From a virus: 34,871 bases of DNA. The translations under genes were made by a program, and so were the position numbers. Below the pieces are notes generated by a model, which searched no databases, had not been told where the DNA came from, and saw only the letters and a list, made by a program, of their open reading frames with translations. The stretch spans positions 1-34,871 of the IMG/VR virus record IMGVR_UViG_3300047480_000188. One strand, written 5' to 3'. Positions 23,871-32,956 of this stretch are shown piece after piece. Position 1 is the stretch's first letter; every line of letters begins with the position of its first letter.

Positions 23871-23904
23871 TTTATTACTTAAATCAAATTAAATTAAATA
23901 CAAA

Positions 23905-24648
23905 ATGGCAAAGAATGTTACCCCTGTAGACAAGGTCTACAAGTTGAAAATAGGCAATCCCCTTTCTTACACATTGGCTTCAAGAAACCATCCGAGATAC
24001 CCTCTGATGTGGTTTGATGAGAAGAACAATGTAAACCGTGCTCTTAGATATGCAGTAAATCAGAAGTCTCCTTTTGAGGATGAGCAAGATGGAAATGCAA
24101 TCATTGAGCCAATCATTTTTGAAGACGGCTTTTTACGTGTCCCTAAAAACAACCCTGTTCTGCAGCAGTTCCTGCATTATCATCCATTAAATGGTATTGT
24201 ATTTTCTGAGGTAGACAAAGAGAAAGAAGCAGCCGAAGAGGTTGAAGATTTGAACTTAGAGGTTGAGGCATTGGTAGAGGCTCGTCAATTAAGCATTGAC
24301 CAAATTGAAACTCTTACCCGAGTGATGTTTGGCAAAGACCCATCTACAGTTTCTACTGCAGAGTTGAAGCGTGATATTTTGGTGTTTGCTAAGAATGACC
24401 CAAGAGAGTTCTTGAATATATTGAATGACCCTGAACTAAAGTTCCAAGCTAAAGTCAGAATGTTCTTTGAGAACAAACTGTTAATCTTGAGAAATGGAGA
24501 CAAAGAAGTGTGGTATAATACCGCTACTAACAAAAAGAAAATGCTCTCCGTTCCTTATGGCGAAGACCCATATGAAATAGTAGCAGGCTTCTTACAAAGC
24601 GATGAAGGTATCGACTCGCTGAAGATGTTAGAGGCTGTTTTACAATAG
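23905..24648 (+). CDS. Conserved head-region protein, 247 aa
   Basis: I recognise this type next to the capsid gene in aquatic phages but know no function. The N-terminal half has KVYKLKIGNPLSYTLASRNHPRYPLMWFDEKNNVNRALRYAVNQKSPFEDEQDGNAIIEPIIFEDG. A helical acidic middle (EKEAAEEVEDLNLEVEALVEARQ) and a C-terminal part with KDPSTVSTAELKRDILVFAKNDP follow. It may be a minor head or assembly protein. The leader before its ATG has the AAATCAAATTAAATTAAA motif. The stop is TAG, followed by tandem repeats and a terminator. Confidence 0.72.
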   Translation: MAKNVTPVDKVYKLKIGNPLSYTLASRNHPRYPLMWFDEKNNVNRALRYAVNQKSPFEDEQDGNAIIEPIIFEDGFLRVPKNNPVLQQFLHYHPLNGIVFSEVDKEKEAAEEVEDLNLEVEALVEARQLSIDQIETLTRVMFGKDPSTVSTAELKRDILVFAKNDPREFLNILNDPELKFQAKVRMFFENKLLILRNGDKEVWYNTATNKKKMLSVPYGEDPYEIVAGFLQSDEGIDSLKMLEAVLQ

Positions 24649-24679
24649 ATTGATTGATAGATTGATTGATAGTTGATTG
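24649..24679 (+). repeat. Tandem ATTGATTGATAG repeat
   Basis: Two perfect 12-base copies (24649-24660 and 24661-24672) and a partial third (TTGATTG). They directly follow the stop of the 247-aa gene and place TAG and TGA stops in every frame before the terminator. Confidence 0.8.
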
Positions 24680-24684
24680 GAAAT

Positions 24685-24712
24685 GAGGGCATCTTGTGCC
24701 CTCTTTTTTTTT
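24685..24712 (+). terminator. Strong Rho-independent terminator
   Basis: GAGGGCA (24685-24691) pairs perfectly with TGCCCTC (24697-24703) around a five-base loop, followed by nine T (24704-24712). It is the clearest terminator in the window and separates head from connector/tail genes. Confidence 0.9.
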
Positions 24713-24723
24713 ATGTATATTTG
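24694..24723 (+). promoter_or_regulatory. Bacteroidota promoter (TTG-N19-TATATTTG) overlapping the terminator
   Basis: -33 TTG at 24694-24696 lies in the terminator loop; -10 TATATTTG is at 24716-24723, with a 19-base spacer. The ATG at 24739 is 15 bases on, so the leader is very short. Best two-box promoter in the window. Confidence 0.65.
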
Positions 24724-24738
24724 TAAAAAAGGAAAAAA

Positions 24739-25677
24739 ATGATAAACTCTGTGCGAAATACGGTTCTATCCGTGTTAAATAAAAATAACTACGGGTATAT
24801 CTCTCCTTCCGATTTCAACCTGTATGCACAGAATGCACAGATGGAATTGTTCGAGGAGTATTTCAGCAGCTATAATCAGATTATAAATGCTGAAAATGCA
24901 CGTTCTGCAGGTACTGACTATGCAGATATGGAACAGCCGATTGCTGAAACTATGGAGTCGTTCCTTAGGACAGATTATCTTGCGTTAATTGGTGGCAATA
25001 GATTCTCTATGCCTTCACTTACGACAACAGGATTTCTGTCTTACTATTTATTAGATGTTCAATGCAGACCTATCGTTTTAAGAACAGGTCTTAATACTGC
25101 CGTGGCATCAAATCAATTAATTGATAATGCTGCAAACTTTATCTTATTAGGTGTTGCTCCCGGTGACTTAGTTTTGAATAGAATTACAGGTAATGTTTCA
25201 AACGTAATTTCAGTATTGAATCAAACGACATTATCATTAGATTCAAACATATTTACTATTGCAGGACAACAATATGCGGTAATATCATCTGCGTCTGTGG
25301 TTCAAGCAGAGAAGGTTAACAACTCAAAGATTTCATTATTGCTTAATTCAAATCTTACTCCGCCTTCAAATGAGTATCCTGCATACACATTGCAAGGGGA
25401 GGTATTGACTCTGTACCCGAGAACTATAATGCATAAAGGTCAAGTTGAGGCAAAATACTTTAGATTCCCTAAAGTCCCTAAGTGGACGTATATTACATTG
25501 TCTAATGGGGAGCCTGTGTTTGACCAATCGCAAGCGGACTATCAGGATTTTGAATTACCTCCTGAGGATGAATACAAATTAATTACAAGGATTCTTCAAT
25601 ATTGTGGCGTGTCCATCCGTGAGACTGAGGTTACTCAGTTTAGTATGGCTAAGCAACAGCAAGAGCAGAACCCATAA
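24739..25677 (+). CDS. Head-tail connector-type virion protein, 312 aa
   Basis: The first gene after a terminator-promoter pair. The N-terminal 80 residues are helical (VRNTVLSVLNKNNYGYISPSDFNLYAQNAQMELFEEYFSSY) as in adaptor/ring proteins. Residues 125-184 (NQLIDNAANFILLGVAPGDLVLNRITGN) form a beta domain that is also present in the 160-aa protein at 5557-6039. The end is charged and helical (RETEVTQFSMAKQQQEQNP). Placed before two tail genes, it may be a portal-bound ring protein. The exact role is not proven by sequence. Confidence 0.72.
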   Translation: MINSVRNTVLSVLNKNNYGYISPSDFNLYAQNAQMELFEEYFSSYNQIINAENARSAGTDYADMEQPIAETMESFLRTDYLALIGGNRFSMPSLTTTGFLSYYLLDVQCRPIVLRTGLNTAVASNQLIDNAANFILLGVAPGDLVLNRITGNVSNVISVLNQTTLSLDSNIFTIAGQQYAVISSASVVQAEKVNNSKISLLLNSNLTPPSNEYPAYTLQGEVLTLYPRTIMHKGQVEAKYFRFPKVPKWTYITLSNGEPVFDQSQADYQDFELPPEDEYKLITRILQYCGVSIRETEVTQFSMAKQQQEQNP

Positions 25678-25688
25678 AAACATAGGCT

Positions 25689-26612
25689 ATGGCATATATA
25701 TCACAGTATCAATATTATGAGAATGGCGGAGTTCAGCCTGAAGATGCCAATTGGGGGTCGTATCAATACATTAGTCTTCAGGACATTGTAAACAACTTCC
25801 TATTGATGTACACAGGTAACCACTCATTGGTTAACAATGAGGAGCGTTATAAGATATTGTTCCACGCAAAGCGTGCTATTCAAGAGTTGAACTACGATGC
25901 GTTCAAAGAAATTAAGGTGTTGGAACTTACGGTCCCTGATACCTTGAGGTATATTTTACCTTCTGACTATGTCAATTGGGTTCGTATTTCATTATACAAA
26001 GATGGATGGTTGAGACCATTGACTGAGAATATCCAAACGCTTTCATCAAGAGCGTACCTCCAAAATGCTCAAGGTAAAATATTGTTTGACCAAGAGGGCA
26101 ATGCATTGTCTCCTCAGTATTCTGAGATTGATTTTGATAGATTGACTCACATTAAGAAGAGCATCTACTTAAACCAAGACAATCAGTTCGATGGCAATGA
26201 AGGATGGAACTATGATGGGATGTGGTATTTTGAGGGGTATATTGGTGCGGCATATGGGTTAGATACCGAGACCGCAAACTTTAACCCTACCTTTAACATT
26301 GACCGTAAGGCAGGTGTAATCAACTTTGATTCTCCAATGACCGGTAAGCAATGTATCCTTGAGTACATATCTGATGGTATGGAGCAGGGAGATAATTCAA
26401 AGATTACCGTAAATAAATTATTTGAGAAGTACATTTATGCTTACATTCAATATGAAATTTTGAATAGCAAGTTGGGTGTACAGGAGTATATTGTTGCACG
26501 TGCTCGTAAAGAGAAATCTGCTTTATTGAGAAATGCAAAAATAAGAATCAGCAACATTCACCCGGGAAGACTCTTGATGAACTTGAGAGGATTGGACAAG
26601 CAAATTAAATAA
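25689..26612 (+). CDS. Connector or tail-ring virion protein, 307 aa
   Basis: I recognise MAYISQYQYYENGG...WGSYQYISLQDIVNNFLLMYTGN and FHAKRAIQELNYDAFKEIKVLELTVPDTLRYILPSDYVNWVRISLYKDGWLRPL from structural proteins of aquatic phages. The region with VINFDSPMTGKQCILEYISDGM is also typical. The helical start followed by a beta platform is like tail-tubular/adaptor proteins of short-tailed phages. It precedes the 1471-aa tail protein by one base, supporting a shared complex. Confidence 0.75.
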   Translation: MAYISQYQYYENGGVQPEDANWGSYQYISLQDIVNNFLLMYTGNHSLVNNEERYKILFHAKRAIQELNYDAFKEIKVLELTVPDTLRYILPSDYVNWVRISLYKDGWLRPLTENIQTLSSRAYLQNAQGKILFDQEGNALSPQYSEIDFDRLTHIKKSIYLNQDNQFDGNEGWNYDGMWYFEGYIGAAYGLDTETANFNPTFNIDRKAGVINFDSPMTGKQCILEYISDGMEQGDNSKITVNKLFEKYIYAYIQYEILNSKLGVQEYIVARARKEKSALLRNAKIRISNIHPGRLLMNLRGLDKQIK

Positions 26613-26613
26613 G

Positions 26614-29600
26614 ATGACAAAAATTACACGGAATTTCGTAGCCGGGAAAATGAATAAGGTAGTAGACGAAAGAGTACTACCCGAAGGTGAATACATTGAC
26701 GCTTTAAACGTGAGAATGGGTTCTACTGAGAACTCCGAAATTGGTGTTATTGAAAATACAAAGGGTAATTTACCCCTTACTTCTTTGGCGTACATTAATG
26801 GAACGCCTCTTAGTTCTCAAGCAAGATGCATTGGTGCTATTCAAGATAGTGCAACAGAAACTATTTATTGGTTTGTTCACGACCCCAACTTTTCTGTAGG
26901 GGCTACACGCAAACTTGATTTGATTGTATCTTACAATGTAAGTGCAAACGTATTAACATACCACGTTGTAAGCATCAACGATGGGAGCAATGTTAATACG
27001 ACTCTTAATTTCAATCCTACGTATCTTATTACGGGCGTTGATATTATTGAGAACCTTTTGTTTTTTACAGATGATTATAACCCTCCAAGGGTAATTAATA
27101 TTAACGCTAACTACCCTAACCCTGTGTCAAATATTGACAGGGTTTCTGCAGAGTCGCTTCTTGTTATTAAGAAGCCACCTGTAGAGGCACCACAAGTGCA
27201 GCCTATTGTTACCAATGGGCAAGAGAATTTCTTAGATACAAGATTCATTTGCTTCGCTTATAGATATAAGTATGCGAATGGGGAATACAGTGCGACATCT
27301 CAGTGGTCTGCTCCTGCTTTTATTCCTAAGCCTTTTAGTTTTAGTGTTGAAAGTTTCTTAAATGAGGGGATGACCAACTTCTGCAACTCTGCAATTATCA
27401 CATATAATTCAGGGGGTCCGCTCGTTGTTGGCATTGACCTATTGTTCAAGAAAGCTGATGGAAATATTATTCGTGTAATTGAAAAACTTGATAAAGCTAT
27501 TTTAGGGATACCTAATAATGCAGAGGTCCAATACACGTTTACTAATAGCAAAATCTTTACAGTATTGTCAGAGGCAGAATTACTTCGTTTATATGACAAT
27601 GTACCTCGATTTGCTAAGGCCCAAACAATTATGGGCAACCGATTAATGTATGGCAACTATGTGGAGGGGTATGATTTGGTTGACCAATTTGGGGCTCCTG
27701 TTAAATTTGAATATACGACTCAATTGGTTTCTGAACCGATAGGAGTTACAAGTATAAACGATGGCCTTCAGTCAGGTAACTATTCAATTAATGGCAATGT
27801 CAATGTAGCAAATGCTGTAGTTACTTTTGATTTAGCAGGTCAAAGTTTAGTTGCAGGTTCAGCAATTAACTTAGATGTTATCATATCACACGCTCAATGG
27901 TCAGGTCAAACGCCATACCCTACTGAGACAACTGATGATGTGAGATTAAACTTTGCATTCTTTCTTTCAACCAATTATACTTCAGTGTATCAATTGGCTA
28001 CGAGTATTGAGTTTCAGAATGCCGTAGGTACAATAGCGAACATTAAGCCTATTGCTGATGCCTGTAATGGAACAACATTTACAGATTCATTTAACTGTGC
28101 ATTGCCTAATAATTTAGGAGCATTAGTAAAGAGTGGCAGTGGTATTAGTGCAGTTGGTCAACCTGTTGGAATTGTAACAAGTCCTGCGAGCAGTGTAATT
28201 GGATTGCAGTTTCCTGCTATGCGTTATGTTGATAGTCTTACGACTCCAACACAGACAGCGTATGAATACTACAGTGTTACATTAGCAGAGGCTACTTTTC
28301 AAGAAATAGCAAACACTCAAAGTCTTCACAGTAATAGAGACTATGAGATTGGTATTGTTTATATGGATGAATATAATCGAGCAACTACTGCTTTGGTTAG
28401 TCCTAATAACACTGAGCATATCCCTTGTGGATTATCCTCATTTAAGAACTCTATACAGGTTACAATCCCTCCTACACAAAAGCCACCGGCTTGGGCTAAG
28501 AGATACAAGTTTGTAATCAAGCCTGACCAAGAAAATTATGAAACAATCTATTGTAACATATTTTTCCAAGACCCTGAAACAAACAATGCATATTTCTTAC
28601 TTGAAGGTGAGAATGCAAGAAAGGTTGAGGTTGGCGATAGATTGATTGTAAAAGCAGATTCAAGCGGTCCAACCACAAGTTGTGTTTATGCGACTATTCT
28701 TGAAAAGTCCGCACAGGCTTCGGGATTCATTGAGATTCCAAGTGAATTAGACCCTGACGTATTAATACCTGTTCCTGCAGGAGTTTATGCTAAGATTAAT
28801 CCTAATAGTTTTAATATCGTTCAGGATGAGTTGGCTATTATAGCACCGGGCAAAATTACTGTTACCTCACCAAGAGGTGGGAACTATCCTAAACTGTACT
28901 ACCCAATGAATAGATTTGACAATACGACAAATGCTTGGGTTGATTATGATGTGCCTGCAGGAAGTAGAATAGTTTTATATATTAGGCAAACAAGAGGCGG
29001 TGTAGGTAATGCTTGTGAAGAAAGAAATAACTTTTTAGAAAAGACATTAATCTCAGGCAATTCATACGACAATATGTATGATTGGTTTGTCGGTGAGAAC
29101 GTAGAGCAGTTTCTAAATGATGGGTCAAGGTTTGCAGGTGCAGGTCAGTGTGTTCCTGATAACGAATTTGTTCCGGGCATTACAAATGTTGCAGGCGATT
29201 TACCTACAGACTTGTGTACAAACTATTATAGATTCTATAGAAACCCATCAACAAATCAATTACAATTGATGGTAACAGGTACGTTACCTTGTACAGGTAT
29301 CGGATACCCTAATTCAAGAGCATCTAATATAGAGGTAAACATCACGGTATTCCGTTCTGATAAGAGTATCATATTTGAGACAGAACCAACTGATGCATTA
29401 CCTGACGTGTTCTTCGAGAATGATATGTCTTTTGCTATTGTTAACGGGAACCATCAAGGCAATATCCAAAACCAAAACATTGGAGCAGGAACTCCTGCTA
29501 TCGTAGATACAAAGTTCTTCAATTGTTTTGCGTTTGGCAATGGAGCAGAAAGCTACAAGATTCGTGACTCAATAGTTGGTAACTCCTTTAACCTTGGGAA

Positions 29601-31029
29601 TAGGGTTACAAGCGTATCTGCTCAGGACTACAAAGCGGCAAACCGATTTGCAGATATTACCTATAGTGGGGTATATAGTGCAGAGTCAAACGTAAATAAG
29701 TTAAACGAGTTTAACTTAGGATTGCTCAACTATAAAGTATTGGAGCCATCATTTGGTAGTATCTATCTAATGGATGGGAGAGAGACAGATATTCTTGTTT
29801 TGCAAGAAGATAAAATCTCTTACGTATTAGCAAGTAAGAATTTAATATCTGATGCCACCGGTGGTGGGGTAATCTCTTCTGTTCCTGAAGTATTAGGTAC
29901 TCAGATTGCTCGTACAGAAAAATACGGAATCAGCTTCAACCCTGAAAGTTATGTTCAGTGGGGGTACGATAGGTTCTTTACTGACGTAAAACGTGGTGCT
30001 GTAATTCAATTAAAGGGTGACTCATACTCTAACGAGCAGCTTAAAGTTATTTCTGAGTCAGGTATGAGGACTTGGTTTAGAGATGAGTTTAACGCTTCTT
30101 ACGCCACTCAGAAGTTAGGTGGGTTCGACCCATATATGAATGAGTACGTACTTTCAAGTAACTCGTTAGATATTCCTGTTAACCCTGTGTGTTTAGACTG
30201 CGGTGTTTCTCAGACGTTTACATTAACAACTGTAGCTTCAGAAGAGAAGTCATATTCATACTGCGTAGACTTAGGCCCTTCAGTTGGACTTGCTGATGTT
30301 TCATTTAATGTGGTATCAATTAGTACTCCCGGTTCATTTAAGGTTGACGTAGAGTATGATGGCACAACAGTATCCTCAGGCGTTAGAACAACAAGTGGTG
30401 TAGTTACTATTAATAAGGATAATGTATCTGTAGAGACGGTAGATATTACCATCACATATACAGGAGACATCATATTAGATGTTCTTGCTGATTGCTGTCA
30501 GGCTGCATCTCTGAGCATTGTTCAGATTGTATTGACAAATGACTATGATGCAGGAGATACCATACATACAAACTACAGGTATGTAGATGGCACATTTACT
30601 TCACCGTTGCAGTCTACATTTACTGTATTCTCTTCGGGTACATCAAACCCTCTTGTATCAAGATATGGTATTACAACGGGTCCTGTAGGAACAGGAGCAT
30701 TCCCTCCTGCAGGCAGCACGCTTAGAATGATTTCTGAGAAGCTATCTACTGATACGTTTGTATTTAATCCGGCTACTGACAAGTTCAAGTATTATACATC
30801 TGACACTTTGTATCCGAACAATAGTTCAGCGATAACAACATTATTAGGATTGGCAACAACCGCTACTCCTAACCAAGGTGGAGGCGATAGTAACTATGCT
30901 GATTTCGTAGTTCCAACGCTTCAAGATTACTTATATTTGATTTGGGATTTCAGAGCCTCAACAACAACAACTTTATGTTATTCATCGACAAGTGTTTCAG
31001 ATGCTTGCTGTGGATGTGCACTAACTTAA
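26614..31029 (+). CDS. Very large tail (nozzle or muzzle-type) structural protein, 1471 aa
   Basis: It begins TRNFVAGKMNKVVDERVLPEGEYIDALNVRMGSTENSEIGVIENTKGN, an opening shared with large tail proteins of aquatic short-tailed phages. In position and size it corresponds to tail-tubular B / muzzle-type proteins. The chain is mostly beta; DFNPP-type motifs such as FFTDDYNPPRVININ suggest propeller-like blades near residue 150. After about residue 1180 come Cys-rich domains (NPVCLDCG, DCCQ) and the chain ends DACCGCALT. No enzyme motif is seen. It probably forms the tail tip below the connector rings. Confidence 0.75.
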   Translation: MTKITRNFVAGKMNKVVDERVLPEGEYIDALNVRMGSTENSEIGVIENTKGNLPLTSLAYINGTPLSSQARCIGAIQDSATETIYWFVHDPNFSVGATRKLDLIVSYNVSANVLTYHVVSINDGSNVNTTLNFNPTYLITGVDIIENLLFFTDDYNPPRVININANYPNPVSNIDRVSAESLLVIKKPPVEAPQVQPIVTNGQENFLDTRFICFAYRYKYANGEYSATSQWSAPAFIPKPFSFSVESFLNEGMTNFCNSAIITYNSGGPLVVGIDLLFKKADGNIIRVIEKLDKAILGIPNNAEVQYTFTNSKIFTVLSEAELLRLYDNVPRFAKAQTIMGNRLMYGNYVEGYDLVDQFGAPVKFEYTTQLVSEPIGVTSINDGLQSGNYSINGNVNVANAVVTFDLAGQSLVAGSAINLDVIISHAQWSGQTPYPTETTDDVRLNFAFFLSTNYTSVYQLATSIEFQNAVGTIANIKPIADACNGTTFTDSFNCALPNNLGALVKSGSGISAVGQPVGIVTSPASSVIGLQFPAMRYVDSLTTPTQTAYEYYSVTLAEATFQEIANTQSLHSNRDYEIGIVYMDEYNRATTALVSPNNTEHIPCGLSSFKNSIQVTIPPTQKPPAWAKRYKFVIKPDQENYETIYCNIFFQDPETNNAYFLLEGENARKVEVGDRLIVKADSSGPTTSCVYATILEKSAQASGFIEIPSELDPDVLIPVPAGVYAKINPNSFNIVQDELAIIAPGKITVTSPRGGNYPKLYYPMNRFDNTTNAWVDYDVPAGSRIVLYIRQTRGGVGNACEERNNFLEKTLISGNSYDNMYDWFVGENVEQFLNDGSRFAGAGQCVPDNEFVPGITNVAGDLPTDLCTNYYRFYRNPSTNQLQLMVTGTLPCTGIGYPNSRASNIEVNITVFRSDKSIIFETEPTDALPDVFFENDMSFAIVNGNHQGNIQNQNIGAGTPAIVDTKFFNCFAFGNGAESYKIRDSIVGNSFNLGNRVTSVSAQDYKAANRFADITYSGVYSAESNVNKLNEFNLGLLNYKVLEPSFGSIYLMDGRETDILVLQEDKISYVLASKNLISDATGGGVISSVPEVLGTQIARTEKYGISFNPESYVQWGYDRFFTDVKRGAVIQLKGDSYSNEQLKVISESGMRTWFRDEFNASYATQKLGGFDPYMNEYVLSSNSLDIPVNPVCLDCGVSQTFTLTTVASEEKSYSYCVDLGPSVGLADVSFNVVSISTPGSFKVDVEYDGTTVSSGVRTTSGVVTINKDNVSVETVDITITYTGDIILDVLADCCQAASLSIVQIVLTNDYDAGDTIHTNYRYVDGTFTSPLQSTFTVFSSGTSNPLVSRYGITTGPVGTGAFPPAGSTLRMISEKLSTDTFVFNPATDKFKYYTSDTLYPNNSSAITTLLGLATTATPNQGGGDSNYADFVVPTLQDYLYLIWDFRASTTTTLCYSSTSVSDACCGCALT

Positions 31030-31040
31030 AATAGAATTAA

Positions 31041-32945
31041 ATGGCAACAAGTGGACAATATTATTTAAACGCACCATCTCTTGGGTCTGCTACTGCGGTA
31101 TTTACAAATGCCTCACTTACTACTCTTGCTCCCAATGGGTTTTACTCAGATGGGACTATAGTAAGAGAACAGGCAGGTGGTGTGCTATTGCCACAGCAAA
31201 GCTGCCCTACTTGTGCTGTACCTTGTGATTCTACAATCACTGCTAATGGAGGCCAAGGTATATACTATCTTGACTTAAATACAGGTAGCAGTGTTGGCGA
31301 TGTAGGTGCTGTAATTGTGAAGTTTAATCCAATGACCTACCCTAATGGGGTAAGGGCAACACTTGGGTCAACTGTTTATAACAAGATAACATCTTCATTA
31401 GATGGGGCCCATAAAAGCACAACAGCAGGTAATCCTACATTTGTGGGGATGGAGGCTTACGATTGTGGAATATCAGGTACAACATATCCTTCACTCCCTG
31501 TATTTGAGTATGGTTCAACATCATTTATAAATACAGGTACAACTCAAAGTTTTACTGTTAATTCAGGAGACGTGTCTTTAAGTAATGCAGCAGGTGGGTC
31601 TTATCTAATGGTGATACCAAAGACTGTTGCATCTCCGTCAATCATAAACTTTGAAGTGGTTGGTCCTTGTACAGGGGCAACGTGGACTATGTCTGTGGAT
31701 TGCCCTGCGTTGCTTACAGGATTTAGTTCAAGCATAATGGCACCTACTGAACAGGCTGTATGCTTATTAGGTGAAACCACTACATACTATAATGCTTCTT
31801 TGTATAATACTCCGGGGCTTGTTGGTATGTATGACTTTGTATTTGCTGATGCTTATGGTTCTGTTCCATTAGCAGAAGGATTTTATTATGCAGCAGGCTC
31901 AATAGCAAATGATAATGAATGGTTCTTTGTAGATGAGAATGGTGTTGTTGCAGGGATGGGCGTATGTGCACCTCCTCCTCCTGAGTGTAATGATAGAAGG
32001 GTAGTATTCCAAATCTGTAACTCAAACGCAGCTAAAGATGACAACTTTGATATTTACTTAAACAATGTTTATATCGGTGCTGTAGACCTAAATGCTAATG
32101 CTCAAATAGGCTCTGTATTTATTGCAGACCTTAATACCGCAGTTGAAGTTACAGAGCCTGATTTTGTTTGTCCATTGTCAGGTATGGTTACATACCACTT
32201 TAACCCTGCTATTCTTCAGGGTTCAAACGTGTTGGAGATGAGAAACACTCAGAACAATGGCAATGGCAACTTTGGGGTTATTGGTATGCGTAACTATCAA
32301 TTAGATGGCACGGATTTGATTAACCCTTGTGTGATTACAAATCTTACCTATAGTGGCGGTTCAGGGCAAAGTTTCACATTTAACTTTGATTATACTGAAT
32401 GCTGTGCTCCGGTATGGTATCAGATAACAAACTGTGCTGATTCCTCCGTAGCATACTCTCAAGAGTATAGTGATGGTGATTTCGCAATAAACGATAGGGT
32501 TACAACTCCGGGGCAAACTTGGACTATCACAAACGTATTATCTTCTCAGCCATCAGGAACGCTATATCCTTTAACCCCAACAGGACAAACAGGGTGCACA
32601 TCATCAGGATTTGCTACATTGGCTTGGGGATTTACTGAGATAGGTGGTGTTACAGGTAGTATGAACCTATATGTCAACGGTATTCTTATTGCAAATGCAA
32701 TAACAACTACAACAGGGACATACACTGTGTATCAAGGAGATGTTATTACTGCTGAGATTAATGCAATAGGATGCGTTAGCCCAACTGTAAAAGCAAATGT
32801 TTATTCTTCAGGAATAATTATAAGTAGCGTTTGCAATGATAACTCTGCATCCACTACCACTACAGGCTACACAGTAACAAATTCGGATTTAGGTACAACA
32901 ATAAGTTTAGGCACGTTTGCAACTTGCGATGATGCTTGTGTATAA
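31041..32945 (+). CDS. Tail or fibre-like virion protein, 634 aa
   Basis: It begins MATSGQYYLNAPSLGSATAVFTNASLTTLAPNGFYSDGTIVREQAGGVLLPQQSCPTCAVPC, a pattern I recall from virion proteins of Bacteroidota phages. It is beta-rich with low charge. It has a Pro-rich break (CAPPPPEC near residue 315) and a later domain with CCAPVWYQITNCADSSVAYSQEYSDGDF. The ending TFATCDDACV resembles the Cys-rich end of the previous protein. Likely an adhesin or tail appendage. It is not an enzyme by any motif I can see. Confidence 0.7.
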   Translation: MATSGQYYLNAPSLGSATAVFTNASLTTLAPNGFYSDGTIVREQAGGVLLPQQSCPTCAVPCDSTITANGGQGIYYLDLNTGSSVGDVGAVIVKFNPMTYPNGVRATLGSTVYNKITSSLDGAHKSTTAGNPTFVGMEAYDCGISGTTYPSLPVFEYGSTSFINTGTTQSFTVNSGDVSLSNAAGGSYLMVIPKTVASPSIINFEVVGPCTGATWTMSVDCPALLTGFSSSIMAPTEQAVCLLGETTTYYNASLYNTPGLVGMYDFVFADAYGSVPLAEGFYYAAGSIANDNEWFFVDENGVVAGMGVCAPPPPECNDRRVVFQICNSNAAKDDNFDIYLNNVYIGAVDLNANAQIGSVFIADLNTAVEVTEPDFVCPLSGMVTYHFNPAILQGSNVLEMRNTQNNGNGNFGVIGMRNYQLDGTDLINPCVITNLTYSGGSGQSFTFNFDYTECCAPVWYQITNCADSSVAYSQEYSDGDFAINDRVTTPGQTWTITNVLSSQPSGTLYPLTPTGQTGCTSSGFATLAWGFTEIGGVTGSMNLYVNGILIANAITTTTGTYTVYQGDVITAEINAIGCVSPTVKANVYSSGIIISSVCNDNSASTTTTGYTVTNSDLGTTISLGTFATCDDACV

Positions 32946-32956
32946 AAAATATAACT

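Noticed and set aside
585-24648. Genome-wide TAG-to-Gln recoding as in some crAss-like phages
   Set aside because: TAG ends at least three genes (585-587, 13879-13881, 24646-24648) and long late genes have no internal TAG. Readthrough would join the fibre to the next protein after its S74 chaperone, which is implausible.
32936-32956. TTG start for the 267-aa tail protein
   Set aside because: It overlaps the previous gene; the conserved sequence begins at the ATG at 32957.
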